Shown here: positions 1 to 9,137 of the stretch, piece by piece
How positions within the stretch are numbered: position 1 is the stretch's first letter
Layout of the letters: each line of letters begins with the position of its first letter
Source: Streptomyces sp. DHE7-1
GTDB taxonomy: Bacteria; Actinomycetota; Actinomycetes; Streptomycetales; Streptomycetaceae
Direction: 5' to 3'
DNA: 64,000 nucleotides
Assembly: GCA_016432725.1 (NCBI GenBank)
Contig: JACJDG010000003.1
Span: 1,550,001-1,614,000, forward strand
The notes under the pieces: generated by a model
The model's database searches: none
What the model was told of the DNA's origin: nothing
The model's input: only the letters and a program-made list of their open reading frames with translations
Program-made: the position numbers and the translations under genes

Positions 1-2678
1 GCCGTCATCGCCTCGCGGACCGCGACGACCGTGGGGACGCCGAGCAGCCGGCCGCTGATGGCGGTGTGGGAGACGAGGCTGCCGCGCTCGACGACGATGC
101 CCTTGGCGGCCATCATCAGCGCCAGCCAGCCGGGGTCGGTCTCCTTGGCGACGAGGATGCGGCCCACGCAGGCCTCGGGCTGCACGTCGGTGTCCCGGAC
201 GACGAGGGCGCGGCCGCGTGCCGTGCCGCTGCTGGAGGCGATGCCGCGCAGCACGCCGTCCGCGTCGGGTCCGCCGGCCGCGGCGGTGTCCTGACGGGAG
301 GCCAGGGCGACCGGCACGGGCAGGCCGCCGGGGACGGTGAAGTAGGCGGGCGGGTCGGCGGCGGCCGCGCTCCTGGCGAACCGGGCGGCGCGCCGGCGCA
401 CCAGCCCCCGCAGGTCGGTGTCGGGCAGCGTGCCGTCGAAGGCGCCGAGCACCTCCTCGGTCTGGAGGTGGACGACGTCCTCGGCCCGGTCCAGCAGCCC
501 CGCCTCGACGAGCCGCCGGGCGAGCCCGCGCATGACCTCGCGGGAGACGCCGTAGAGCTGGCTGCGGCAGAACCGGGTGTCCTCGCGGGCCTTGACGCTG
601 AACCGCAGCGACGCCAGCACGGCGCCGAGCGCGGCCCGCTTGAGCGGGGCGGGGCAGGCTTCGCGCAGGGCGTCCCGGGCGGCGGCGCGGGCGGCGGCCT
701 CGTCGGCCTCGTTGGCGGCGACGGTCAGTCCCTGGCCGATGTAGGGGCGCAGCGCGGTGACGATCTGCCAGGGTTCCTGGCGCGGGGTCAGGACCTCCAG
801 CTTCAGGTCGTGCAGTGCGCGGTCGCCGTAGGTGCGCAGGTGCCGGGCGAAGGCGTCGGCGGTGCCGGTGCCGTACTTCCCCTCGGTGATCTCCCGCCAG
901 ACCTCGGGCGCGGGGCGCTCCAGGACGGCGGTGCGCAGGGCCGGGTGGGCGGCCGCGCGTTCGGCGAGGGCGAGCGCCGAACGGACCGAGGCGAGGGTGC
1001 GGTTGGGGCGGCCGCCGCCCATCAGCCGGGGCAGCAGTGCGGCGCCGTCCGGCACCCAGCGGTCGAGGAGGGCGTCGGCGCAGGTCAGGGAGACCAGGGC
1101 GAAGTAGCTGGCGACCATGGTGACGCCCCAGCGGTGTTCGGCCTCGGTCCACATGGTGCGGTAGCGGGCGATGAGTTCGTCGGCGGTGCAGTCCTCGAAG
1201 GAGGGCCAGCGCGCCATCAGGTCGTCCCACCAGCGCAGGAACTCCCGCAGCCGGCGCGGCTGGGCGACGTAGGCGCGGGTGAGGCGGGGGGCGGCGCGCA
1301 GCACCTGCTTCCAGGCGCGGCGGCGGGCCACCGGGTCCGGGGCCGTGTCCTCGTCGCGTTCGGTGAGGCCGAGGGAGCGCTGCCACATGGGGCGGATGAG
1401 GTCGAAGCCGGGTATCTGGCCGTGCAGCGCGAACCAGGCGTCGAGGCGGTAGTAGACCCGTCCGTCGAGGTGCCCGATCATCCGGCTGAGGTGGTGCTGG
1501 TTGCGGCGCAGGGAGTCCTCGGGGACGCCGAGCCGCCGGTAGAAGTCGGCGAATCCGGTCCGGTAGAAGACGCGGGCCTGGGAGTAGGTCAGCGTGGAGG
1601 TGACGCCGGGGAAGGACTCGGTGAGGTTGTGGTTGGTCCACGGCACCGGGGGCGCGCTCTCCCCGCCCGGGACGGCGGCGCTGACCACGGGCCGGGCCTG
1701 GACGAGGTGGATGCGGCCGTCGGCGGTGAGGGTGCCCTCGATGTCCTGGGGGCCGCCGAAGAGTTCCTCGGCGCGGGCGGCGAGCTCGCCGATGGCGCGG
1801 ACCTCGTCGTCGAACAGCACGGGCGGTGCGCCGAGCGCGTCCGGGACGGGCAGCGGCACCGGTCCGGCGTCCGGCCGGGCCGGGTCGAGGCCCGCCATCA
1901 CGGACTTGACGGCGAGTTCGGCGCGTACGGCGCCGGTGGCGCGGTCCACGAAGAAGTGGTCGATGTCGGCCTTCTCCTGCACGATGCCCTCGCCGATGCC
2001 GTGCGCGGCGGCCACCACCGCCTGGTCGGCGCCGCCGCGGGGATCGCTGGTGAACATCACGAAGGACCGCACACCGGGCACCATCCGCTGGACGCCGACC
2101 GCGACCCTGACGGCGGTGGCGTCGACGCCGCGCCGCACGCGGTAGAGCACGGCCTCGGGGTTGTAGGCGGAGGCCCAGCAGTCCGCGACGCGGTCCAGGA
2201 GGGCTTCCCGGCGGACGTACAGGTAGCTGTCGGAGAGGCCGGCGAACGGGTCGTCGGCGCCGTCCTCGCCGCTGCCGTCCGGCTGGGCGGCGACGCAGCC
2301 GCGCACCGCCACCAGCCCCTCGGGTCCGGCGAGTTCGTCGAAACCGGCGAGCACCTGCCGGGCGAGGCCGGGCGGCAGCGGGGTGGCGCGGACCCGGTCA
2401 CGGGCTGTACGGGCCCATGCGGTCAGCTCCCCGGTGCTCGCCCCGGCGCCCGGGAAGCCGGCGGGAACCGGCACGCAGGCGGTGTACGCCTCGGCGGTCA
2501 GGGCGAAGAAGGCGGGTACGGGCAGCCCGGCGCGGAGCATCTCGTGCTGCCGGGAGAACTTGTGGCCCACCAGGACCGGGTCGGCCGGCGCGGTGCCGGT
2601 GCCGCCGCCGGTGCCGGCCAGCAGCGGGCCGCGTCCGGTGGCGGGGCCGGGGTGGGCGAGCGGGGTGGTGGGGGCCAT
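1..2678 (-). CDS. PEP-synthase/rifampin-phosphotransferase-like protein, C-terminus off the left edge
   Basis: This is the minus-strand reading from an ATG at 2678 to the window edge, about 892 codons with no stop. The N-terminal half resembles the ATP-grasp (PPDK) domain: an early VLVGHKFSRQHEML segment, then FVMFTSDPRGG and GTLTADGRIHLVQARPVV near residues 320-335. The far C-terminal part is a PEP-utilising swivel domain, with RGSLVSHTAISGR near residue 863 carrying the likely phospho-accepting histidine. Enzymes of this build transfer phosphate from ATP through the mobile histidine to pyruvate, a drug or another acceptor; the acceptor here cannot be told. The start lies 3 bases after the methyltransferase stop, so it is the third gene of a unit with the AfsA-like protein. 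PEP synthase, rifampin phosphotransferase or a natural-product enzyme are all possible. Confidence 0.8.
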   Translation of the reverse strand, partial: MAPTTPLAHPGPATGRGPLLAGTGGGTGTAPADPVLVGHKFSRQHEMLRAGLPVPAFFALTAEAYTACVPVPAGFPGAGASTGELTAWARTARDRVRATPLPPGLARQVLAGFDELAGPEGLVAVRGCVAAQPDGSGEDGADDPFAGLSDSYLYVRREALLDRVADCWASAYNPEAVLYRVRRGVDATAVRVAVGVQRMVPGVRSFVMFTSDPRGGADQAVVAAAHGIGEGIVQEKADIDHFFVDRATGAVRAELAVKSVMAGLDPARPDAGPVPLPVPDALGAPPVLFDDEVRAIGELAARAEELFGGPQDIEGTLTADGRIHLVQARPVVSAAVPGGESAPPVPWTNHNLTESFPGVTSTLTYSQARVFYRTGFADFYRRLGVPEDSLRRNQHHLSRMIGHLDGRVYYRLDAWFALHGQIPGFDLIRPMWQRSLGLTERDEDTAPDPVARRRAWKQVLRAAPRLTRAYVAQPRRLREFLRWWDDLMARWPSFEDCTADELIARYRTMWTEAEHRWGVTMVASYFALVSLTCADALLDRWVPDGAALLPRLMGGGRPNRTLASVRSALALAERAAAHPALRTAVLERPAPEVWREITEGKYGTGTADAFARHLRTYGDRALHDLKLEVLTPRQEPWQIVTALRPYIGQGLTVAANEADEAAARAAARDALREACPAPLKRAALGAVLASLRFSVKAREDTRFCRSQLYGVSREVMRGLARRLVEAGLLDRAEDVVHLQTEEVLGAFDGTLPDTDLRGLVRRRAARFARSAAAADPPAYFTVPGGLPVPVALASRQDTAAAGGPDADGVLRGIASSSGTARGRALVVRDTDVQPEACVGRILVAKETDPGWLALMMAAKGIVVERGSLVSHTAISGRLLGVPTVVAVREAMT

Positions 2679-2681
2679 CGG

Positions 2682-3323
2682 CTACCACACCCCCGGCAGC
2701 AGCCGCGCCCGGCCGCCCGCGTATCCCGGGTATCCGGGGACGGCCCACAGCACGCGCTCCTCGACCCGGATCCGCCACACGATCACCGCGGCCAGGGCGA
2801 GCAGGAACAGCACGCTGAGCGGGTTGCAGAAGAACGCCGTGAACGCCGCGTTGGCCAGCAGCATCCCGGTGTACGCGGGGTGCCGCACGTGCCGGTAGGG
2901 GCCGTTGGTGACGATGGAGTGGTCCGAGTAGCGGACCACGTGGTGGGAGTAGAAGCGGCCGAGGGTGCGGATGGCGGTCAGGCGCAGGGCGACGGACGCG
3001 GTGAACACCACGACCGGCACGGTCAGCCACACCGACCAGGTGTGCCAGGGCAGCGGCCACAGCACCGCGGAGACACCGGTGCCGGCCCGGGTCAGGGCGT
3101 ACGGCAGCAGGGTGCTGTTCTCCGCGGCGGACTGCTTGGGGTGGCGCACGGTGATGCCGGTCTCGGCGAGGATCCACAGCACGTAGAGGCCCGCGAACAG
3201 GGCCGCCACGGCGTGCGGTCCCGCGGTGTCCGAGGTGAGCTGCAGTGCGATGGCGAGGGCGAACAGGGCGCAGGTCAGCGGCAGCAGGGCGCGCAGGACG
3301 AGGACGACGAGGCGCTGGTTCAT
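2682..3323 (-). CDS. Integral-membrane methyltransferase, isoprenylcysteine carboxyl methyltransferase (ICMT) family
   Basis: The predicted protein has 213 residues and about five hydrophobic segments. Its C-terminal half carries the family signature GPYRHVRHPAYTGMLL, followed by a conserved RIRVEERVL stretch; in this family these form the S-adenosylmethionine pocket and active site at the membrane. Known relatives methylate prenylated cysteine carboxylates, phospholipid headgroups or small thiols; the substrate here is unknown. The ATG overlaps the stop of the AfsA-like gene by four bases (ATGA), and the PEP-synthase-like gene follows after 3 bases, so the three genes are probably translated together. 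The ORF could be extended upstream through the AfsA gene, but the overlapping ATG is the sensible start. Confidence 0.85.
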   Translation of the reverse strand: MNQRLVVLVLRALLPLTCALFALAIALQLTSDTAGPHAVAALFAGLYVLWILAETGITVRHPKQSAAENSTLLPYALTRAGTGVSAVLWPLPWHTWSVWLTVPVVVFTASVALRLTAIRTLGRFYSHHVVRYSDHSIVTNGPYRHVRHPAYTGMLLANAAFTAFFCNPLSVLFLLALAAVIVWRIRVEERVLWAVPGYPGYAGGRARLLPGVW

Positions 3324-4222
3324 GCCGCCGTCCCGGCACCGGCTCGGAAGGCCCGGTAGGCCTCGGGGGTCAGGCCCTTGCTGACGTAGACGAGGCTGCC
3401 GATGCGGGTGCCCGGTCCGTCGCCCGCGATCAGCTCGAAGGTGAGCCGGGCCTTGTCGTCGGACATGCGGGTCTGCCGCCAGCGCAGCGCCAGCGGGAGC
3501 CCGGCGGGCAGGTCGGCCGGCAGGTCGGCGGTGAGCCGCAGCCACAGCATCTGCACCTCGTCCGGCCAGCCGCCGACCCGGTGCGAGAGCCAGGTGGCGA
3601 ACTGGCGGCCGGCCTCGACGACCGACTTCACCGAGCGCCGGTCCGGGCGCCGGCTCGCCAGGGTGTGCCCGGCCTCCGGCAGCAGGACCGCGGCGGTGAA
3701 CACGCCGTCCTCGGCGAGGGGTTCGCCGAGCATGACGTTCTCCGGGCGGGTGCGGTGCACCAGGAAGGCGCGGGCGGGCTCGGCGGCCGGGGCGGGCGGT
3801 AAGGACGCGGCGGCGGGCCGGTCGGCCTCCGGGTCGGCGGTGAGGGTGAACCAGCTGTCCGACACGACGGCGGGGCCCTGGGTGACGCGCAGGGTGTGGC
3901 GGCCGTTCTCGGGCGGCGCCGCGTAGAGCACCAGGCGCGGGGTCAGCTCGGGCATCACCCGGAAGTTGACGACCCATTTCACCCGGGAGCCCGCCGGGAC
4001 GTCGACGCGGTCGCTGACGGCGTCCGCCATGGCGCACACCAAAAGCATGCCGGGGACGTGGTCCAGCGGGTGGTCGTAGAAGAACGGGTTGCTCTGGTCG
4101 ACGGTGAGGTCGGTGAGCCAGGGGTCGGCGTCGTAGCCCCGGGCCGCGGGGCGCGGTGCCCCGGCCGGGCCGTGGCCGCTCTGCTGAACGCGTGTCTGGG
4201 CTCGGGTCGTTGGCGTGGTCAT
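3320..4222 (-). CDS. AfsA-like hotdog-domain protein (gamma-butyrolactone synthase family)
   Basis: The protein has 300 residues. The N-terminal repeat contains NPFFYDHPLDHVPGMLL around residue 47, the hallmark of A-factor synthase AfsA. A weaker second repeat begins near FLVHRTRPENVMLGEPL. AfsA condenses a beta-keto-acyl carrier chain with dihydroxyacetone phosphate, the first committed step to gamma-butyrolactone signals. The ATG at 4222 is preceded by GAGGAAG. No TetR-type butyrolactone receptor or butenolide reductase is seen within the window; the nearest redox gene is the divergent NmrA-like reductase. Coupling to a membrane methyltransferase and a PEP-utilising enzyme is not the usual arrangement I know for A-factor loci, so it may make a different acyl product. 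Confidence 0.85.
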   Translation of the reverse strand: MTTPTTRAQTRVQQSGHGPAGAPRPAARGYDADPWLTDLTVDQSNPFFYDHPLDHVPGMLLVCAMADAVSDRVDVPAGSRVKWVVNFRVMPELTPRLVLYAAPPENGRHTLRVTQGPAVVSDSWFTLTADPEADRPAAASLPPAPAAEPARAFLVHRTRPENVMLGEPLAEDGVFTAAVLLPEAGHTLASRRPDRRSVKSVVEAGRQFATWLSHRVGGWPDEVQMLWLRLTADLPADLPAGLPLALRWRQTRMSDDKARLTFELIAGDGPGTRIGSLVYVSKGLTPEAYRAFRAGAGTAA

Positions 4223-4422
4223 CCGTCTTCCTCGATTCCTGACTGTGCTGTCGCTCGGCCCGGGCCGGCCCGCGGCGTCTGTTCCCGCGCTCGCGGTGGC
4301 GGCGCGCCGCCCGGCCCCCGGTCCACCACGTGGGGCGCGTCCGCGGCGCCGGGCCCGGTGGCCGGCCGCATCGGTGCGGGCCGTCGTCGGCCCGGTGTCC
4401 GCGGCAGTCTTGACGAGCCGCC

Positions 4423-4469
4423 TGACATGCCGCTGGCCCCTGCCGGCGGCAGGGGCCTCCGGCATGACA
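4423..4469. promoter_or_regulatory. 47-bp near-perfect palindrome in the divergent promoter region
   Basis: Arms of 23 bases (4423-4445 and 4447-4469) are complementary at 20 of 23 positions around a single central base. The outer part reads TGACATGCCG on the left and CGGCATGACA on the right. A further half-copy, GCATGTCAGCGG, follows at 4479-4490. It is the only strong structure in the 375-bp gap (4223-4597) between the AfsA-like gene and the reductase. Because both genes start away from it, an operator is more likely than a terminator. It does not resemble the AT-richer ARE boxes bound by butyrolactone receptors. Confidence 0.5.
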
Positions 4470-4597
4470 GCGTTGTCCGCATGTCAGCGGCGGGTCAGCG
4501 GCCCGGACCACAATCGGTCATCCGTCCGCTTTCCGAGGGACCGGACGCGGTCGCCGGCCGGGTCCGGTCCCCGTGGTCCCGCTGGGGAGGTCTCCGC

Positions 4598-5482
4598 ATG
4601 ATTCTGGTGACGGGCGCGACCGGTGTGGTGGGCGGCGAGGTGGCGCGGACGCTGGCGGCGGCCGGTCCGGTGCGGGTGTTCTGCCGTGACCCGGCCCGGC
4701 TGCCGGTGCTCGCTCCGGGCTGCGAGGTGGCCGTCGGTTCCTACCAGGACCACGGGTCCCTGCTGCGCGCGCTCGCGGGGGTGGACCGGGCGTTCCTGGT
4801 CACCCGTGATCCCGGCGGCGACAGCGACGCGCGCTTCCTGCGGGCCGCGGAGGCGGCCGGGGTGCGGCACGTGGTGAAGCTGTCCGCGTACGCGGCCGGT
4901 GAGGACGACGCCGACGACCTGATCACGCGGTGGCAGCGGGACTGCGAGGACCTGGTGCGCTCCTGCGGCCTGGAGTGGACGCTGCTGCGGCCGCGCGCGT
5001 TCATGTCGAACACGCTGGCGTGGGCGGGCTCGATCCGCTCCGAGGGCGTGGTGCACGCCCTGCACCCCGAGGCGCCGAGCGCCTGCGTCGATCCCCGTGA
5101 CATCGCCGAGGTCGCGGTGGCCGCGCTGACCTCACCCGGCCACGCGGGCCGGGTGCACGCGCTCACCGGCCCGGAGGCGATCTCCGCCGTGGGGCAGACC
5201 CGGGAGCTGTCCCGGGTGCTGGGACGCCCGCTGGTGTGCCGCGCGCTGACGGCGGAGCAGGCCGCGGTCCGCTGGTCGCGCCGTCATCCGCCGCATGTGG
5301 TCGAGGCGCTGCTGCGCGGCGCCGAACGGCAGTCGAGGGGCGGCAAGGCCACGGTGGATCCGTCCGTCACCCGCCTCACCGGCCGCGCGGCCCGGTCGTA
5401 CGCCCGCTGGGCGGCGGATCACCGGGAGGCGTTCGGACCGGTGCCCGCGACCGCGGTGCTCTCCGGGGCCGCGCGGGTCTAG
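4598..5482 (+). CDS. NmrA-like atypical SDR (NAD(P)-binding reductase or redox sensor)
   Basis: The 294-residue protein opens with MILVTGATGVVGGEVA, a Rossmann glycine motif of the TGATGxxG type near residues 5-13. It continues with a CRDPARLP segment suited to NADP ribose binding, HVVKLSAYAA, and the RPRAFMSN stretch typical of NmrA/HSCARG and NAD(P)H:quinone oxidoreductase-like proteins. A GGGGAGG ribosome-binding site at 4584-4590 sets the ATG at 4598. It is divergent from the AfsA-like gene, and its promoter shares the intergenic palindrome. It could reduce a product of the neighbouring unit, but that is inference; many such proteins only sense NADPH. Confidence 0.82.
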   Translation: MILVTGATGVVGGEVARTLAAAGPVRVFCRDPARLPVLAPGCEVAVGSYQDHGSLLRALAGVDRAFLVTRDPGGDSDARFLRAAEAAGVRHVVKLSAYAAGEDDADDLITRWQRDCEDLVRSCGLEWTLLRPRAFMSNTLAWAGSIRSEGVVHALHPEAPSACVDPRDIAEVAVAALTSPGHAGRVHALTGPEAISAVGQTRELSRVLGRPLVCRALTAEQAAVRWSRRHPPHVVEALLRGAERQSRGGKATVDPSVTRLTGRAARSYARWAADHREAFGPVPATAVLSGAARV

Positions 5483-5522
5483 AACGGGTCGCCGGCTGCC
5501 CGCCGTCCGCCCGGGTTCGGGC

Positions 5523-5602
5523 GGCGGTGCGGCGGTGCGGCGGTGCGGCGGTGCGGCGGTGCGGCGGTGCGGCGGTGCGGCGGTGCGGCGGTGCGGCGGT
5601 GC
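5523..5602. repeat. Perfect 8-bp tandem repeat, ten copies
   Basis: The unit GGCGGTGC is repeated ten times without interruption. It fills most of the 131-bp gap between the convergent stop codons of the reductase (5482) and the protease (5614). No gene is visible inside it. The copy number is likely variable, and the run is liable to assembly collapse. Confidence 0.95.
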
Positions 5603-5613
5603 GGCGGCGGACC

Positions 5614-6813
5614 CTAGAACTCGTCCTCGCGCCGCCGTCCCTGGTTCCGGCCCCGCCACAGGACCACACCGGCCACCAGCAGGACCGCGCCGGCGCCGCC
5701 CGCGAGCGGGCCCGCCCAGCCGGACGTCGAGCCGGTGGCCGTGGCGGTGTCCGGGCCGGGACCGAAGTACTTCTCCCCGTACGACGCCGGGCGCAGGCTC
5801 CGGGGTTCGAGGCGGGCCGCGGCCTTCAGGGCCGCCGCGGGGTCGATCATGCCGAAGCCGCGGGAGTCGTCCCGGCCGCCCACCGGAGCGTCCCGGGCGG
5901 TGTCCTCCAGGAGCTTCTTGACCTGGGCCGGGGTCAGCCCCGGACGGGCCGCCTTGACCAGTGCCGCAGCGCCCGAGACGTAGGCGGCGGCGGCCGAGGT
6001 GCCCCAGCCCTCGTAGTACTTGTGGTCGGGGTCGGCGATGACCACGTTCACGCCGGGCGCGCTGACCGCCGCGTACCAGCGGCGGGTGGAGAAGGAGGCG
6101 CGGGTGCCGTAGCGGTCGACGGCGGTGGCGGCGATGACGCCCGGGTAGGCGGCCGGGTAGGAGACGTGGTCGCCCTTGGCACCGCCGTTGCCCGCGGAGG
6201 CCACGACCACGACGCCCTTCTTCAGGGCGTACTGCACGGCCTCGTCCTCGCTCGGCTCCGGGTGGGCGGAGTCGGAGTCGTCGCCGAGGGAGAGGTTGAT
6301 GACGTCGGCGCCGTGGTCGGCGGCCCAGCGGATGCCGTCGGCGAGGGCGTTGCCCCGGCTGGTGCGGGCCTTGCCGCGGGCGGAGTCGCCGTCCTCCAGG
6401 ATCACCCGCACGGGAAGGATCTTCGCCTCGGGGGCGACGCCCATGACACCGGCGGTGCGTCCGGCGCCGTGGCCGTGCCCGGCGATGATGCCGGCCATGG
6501 CGGTGCCGTGCCGGGCCCAGTCGCGGTCGCCGGGACCGGCGCCGAAACCGATCATGTCCTTGGCGTCCAGGACGTTGCCGGCCAGGTCCGGGTGGTCGGC
6601 CTCGACCCCGGTGTCCAGCACGGCGACGGTGACGCCCCGGCCCTTGGTGGTCTGCCAGGCCTCGTCCAGGCGCAGGGCGGACAGGCTCCACTGCTGGGCG
6701 CGGATGCCGTCGGCGTGGGCGGTGGCGGACGGCAGCAGAACCAGGGAGCCGGCGAGCAGCAGGCTCACCGCGGACCCGGTTCCGCGCGGGCGGCGGCGCG
6801 GTGTTCGCCTCAT
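5614..6813 (-). CDS. Mycosin-like subtilisin (S8) protease, secreted and membrane-anchored
   Basis: The protein has 399 residues. An N-terminal signal sequence with a cleavage-like ATAHAD site ends near residue 34. The catalytic triad is visible: Asp67 in VAVLDTGV, His102 in RHGTAMAG, and Ser in GTSAAAAYVSG, where the usual GTSMA/GTSFA is altered. A C-terminal hydrophobic helix and a basic tail (LWRGRNQGRRR) would anchor it with the protease outside, as in MycP mycosins of type VII secretion. No EccB, EccC or WXG100 gene is present in the window, so its substrate is open. The start codon overlaps the stop of the proline-rich gene upstream, indicating co-translation. Confidence 0.9.
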   Translation of the reverse strand: MRRTPRRRPRGTGSAVSLLLAGSLVLLPSATAHADGIRAQQWSLSALRLDEAWQTTKGRGVTVAVLDTGVEADHPDLAGNVLDAKDMIGFGAGPGDRDWARHGTAMAGIIAGHGHGAGRTAGVMGVAPEAKILPVRVILEDGDSARGKARTSRGNALADGIRWAADHGADVINLSLGDDSDSAHPEPSEDEAVQYALKKGVVVVASAGNGGAKGDHVSYPAAYPGVIAATAVDRYGTRASFSTRRWYAAVSAPGVNVVIADPDHKYYEGWGTSAAAAYVSGAAALVKAARPGLTPAQVKKLLEDTARDAPVGGRDDSRGFGMIDPAAALKAAARLEPRSLRPASYGEKYFGPGPDTATATGSTSGWAGPLAGGAGAVLLVAGVVLWRGRNQGRRREDEF

Positions 6814-8860
6814 GAGGGACTCTCCGTGGCCGGTCCGGCGGTCTGGCGCAGCCGGCGTTCGACGCGGTCGGCCAGGCCCTGCGCCTCCTGGCCGAGGCCG
6901 GCCTGCGCGGGTGCCGAGCCGGCGCCGGAGCGCGCGGCGTCCGCGGCGGGCTGCGGCGAGTCGACCGTACGGCCGTCGGCCCAGCCGGACACCGCGTAGG
7001 CGACGACGGGGGCGTCGGTGAGGACGGAGACGGTCCAGGTGGCGCGCTGCCGGTCACCGAACCGGGCCGCGGCGGTGCCCTTGGCGGCGTAGGACCGGGG
7101 CATCAGATCGGCGCGCCGGTCCAGGTGTTCGTCGCGGAAGCGGGCCGCGAGCGCCGACATGGCGGCGGGGTCGCCCTTGGTGAACAGCAGGCCCACGGTG
7201 GTGACGTGGCTCTGGGTGGCGTCGCTGTACGTGGCGCGCAGGAGCCGCCGGCAGCCGACCGGGGCGAGGACCTTGCGCAGCAGCGGGTCGAAGGCGTCGG
7301 CGCAGCCGCTGTCCGGGGCGACGGCGATCCGCGTCCAGGTCCGGTCGGCCCCGCCGGGGCCGGCGCCGGTGCCCTGGACGACGGGCGGGAACAGCCGGTC
7401 CACGGGCATGCTGTGCCACAGCGTGCCGGCCGCGCTGAACCCGGTGCCCGCCTTGCCGTCGGAACCGTCGCCGGTGAGCCAGCTCCCGGTCACCGCACCG
7501 CCGACGAGACCGAGGCCGAGGACCAGGCACGCGGCGGCGGCCGCGGTGCGGGGCCGCAGCCATGCCGGGGCGCGGGTCCGCGGCCGCTCGCCGTATTCGG
7601 GCTCCCCGAACGACACGACGGGCCGGGCGGCGCCGCCCGCGCTCCAGGACAGCACGGGGTCCGGCGACAGCGGCGCGGGGCCCGCGGGATGGGCGGGGTC
7701 GCCCGGACTCCACGCGGGCCGCCCGTCCCGCACGCCGGAACCGGACGGCGCCGGGGACGACGGAGCCGTGACGCCCGGCGGCGGGGCGGGCCGCTGCGCG
7801 GAGGCGGGGCGGGCGGGAGCGGACGGCGGCTGGGAGAGCGGGCGCGCGGGAGGCTGGGCGGAGACCGGACGGGAGGCGGCGGGCTGCCGCGCGGCGGCCG
7901 GGCGGTCGGAACCGGACGCGGGGACCGGTCCGCCCCGGCCCGGGGCGGACCCGGAACGCCGCTGCTCGGGCGCGGACGGGACGGGCCGCAGCCGGGTCGT
8001 CGTCTCCGCGCCCGACTCGGCGGGAGCGGCCGGCCGCGCGGCCGCCTCACCGCCGGAACCGGAGCGGCGCTGCTCGGGCGCGGACGGGACCGGGCGCAGC
8101 CGGGTCGTCGTCTCCGACGCGGACTCCGCCGGAGCACCCGGCCGGCGCGACGGCGCCCCCGCGCGTGCCGCGTTCGGCGGGGCGTCGGGGAAGCGGGCGG
8201 AGGCGGGCGGCGGAGGCGGGTCCGACGGATCGGTGCCGCCGGTCCCGGTGGCGGACGGGAAGGCGGGGAAGCGGGGTCCGGCGGCCGGGCGCGCGGTGCT
8301 GGACCGCTCGCCGCCCTGCCGCGTCTCCCCGGGAACCCGGCCGGCCGGGTTCCGCGCGGCGCGCGGCGCGAAGACCGAGGGCTCGTCGTCGTCGGCGTCG
8401 TCCGGCGCGGAGGCGGGCACGGCAGCGGTGGGGGCCCCGGGCGGCGGCCGACCGGCCGGGACGCGGTCCCCTGCGGGGTGCCCGGGCCACCGGCTCGGCC
8501 GCCCGGCGCGGGAGCGGGCACGGTCGCGTCGGCACGGGCCTCCCGGCCCCGGCCTTCGCTCGGCGCACCGGCACCGCCGGGCGCCGTGCCGCCCCGGCCC
8601 AGGGCGCCGTGCGCGGTCCAGGACTCGCCGCCCCGGTCACCCGGCCGGGCGCCGGCCGCGGCGGTGTCCGTCCCCTGGGCGGCGGACCGCGCGTCGCCGC
8701 TCCGCGGGGCGGCTGCCGGACCGGTCGTGCGGGGCCGGGGTGACGTCGTGCCGGTGTCGGCTGGGGCGGTCTCCGGGGCGTGGCCCCGAGGCGGGTCCGC
8801 GGGGCGGGGCGGGGTGGCGGGACGCGGTGGGACCGGGGTGCGGCGCGCTTCCGTGCTCAA
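6810..8860 (-). CDS. Proline-rich membrane protein with extracytoplasmic domain (one apparent frameshift)
   Basis: A long Pro/Ala/Ser/Arg-rich cytoplasmic region precedes a single transmembrane helix (AAAACLVLGLGLVGGAV) and a folded outer domain of about 230 residues with paired cysteines (DSGCADAF and APVGCRRLL). Within the disordered part the segment ETTTRLRPVPSAPEQRRSGS occurs twice. The likely start is TTG at 8860 (LSTEARRTPV), behind GGGGGG. That frame runs to about 8440 and continues in the frame of PASAPDDADDDEPS, so one base seems missing near 8430-8460; adding it gives exactly 684 codons. It is translationally coupled to the mycosin-like protease and may present a substrate to it or regulate it. 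I do not recognise the outer domain. Confidence 0.7.
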
Positions 8861-9137
8861 TGCACCCCCCGTTTCCTCGTGCCCGGGCCGTCTGCGCGTG
8901 CGGGCCGCTCTGTGCTCGTCGGCGATGCCCGGTGCGAAGCTCCGTCCGGGCACGCATACCTACCCGTACGGCTGGACCGGCATCCCGGTTCAGGTGATGC
9001 GGCCGGGAGCGTTCCGCCGTTCGTGCGCGTCACTCTACGGGTTGTCCGGGAGAGAACGAGAACCAGTCCACGAGCCGGTGGCATCTGCCCCTATCGTCCC
9101 CCTACCCTGCGGTAATCCTGTCTGGCACGCTTCCGTC

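Noticed and set aside
66..3359. 1,097-codon open frame on the plus strand
   Set aside because: It is antisense to the PEP-synthase-like and methyltransferase genes. The sequence is Gly/Ala/Val/Arg-rich, with no motif, as expected for a shadow frame at this GC content.
3320..4465. Longer start for the AfsA-like gene at 4465
   Set aside because: The extension is a shadow of the intergenic palindrome region with no ribosome-binding site. ATG 4222 has GAGGAAG in place.
4423..4469. Butyrolactone-receptor ARE box
   Set aside because: ARE sites are about 22 bp with AAAC/GTTT-type half-sites. This palindrome is longer and GC-rich, and no receptor gene is nearby.
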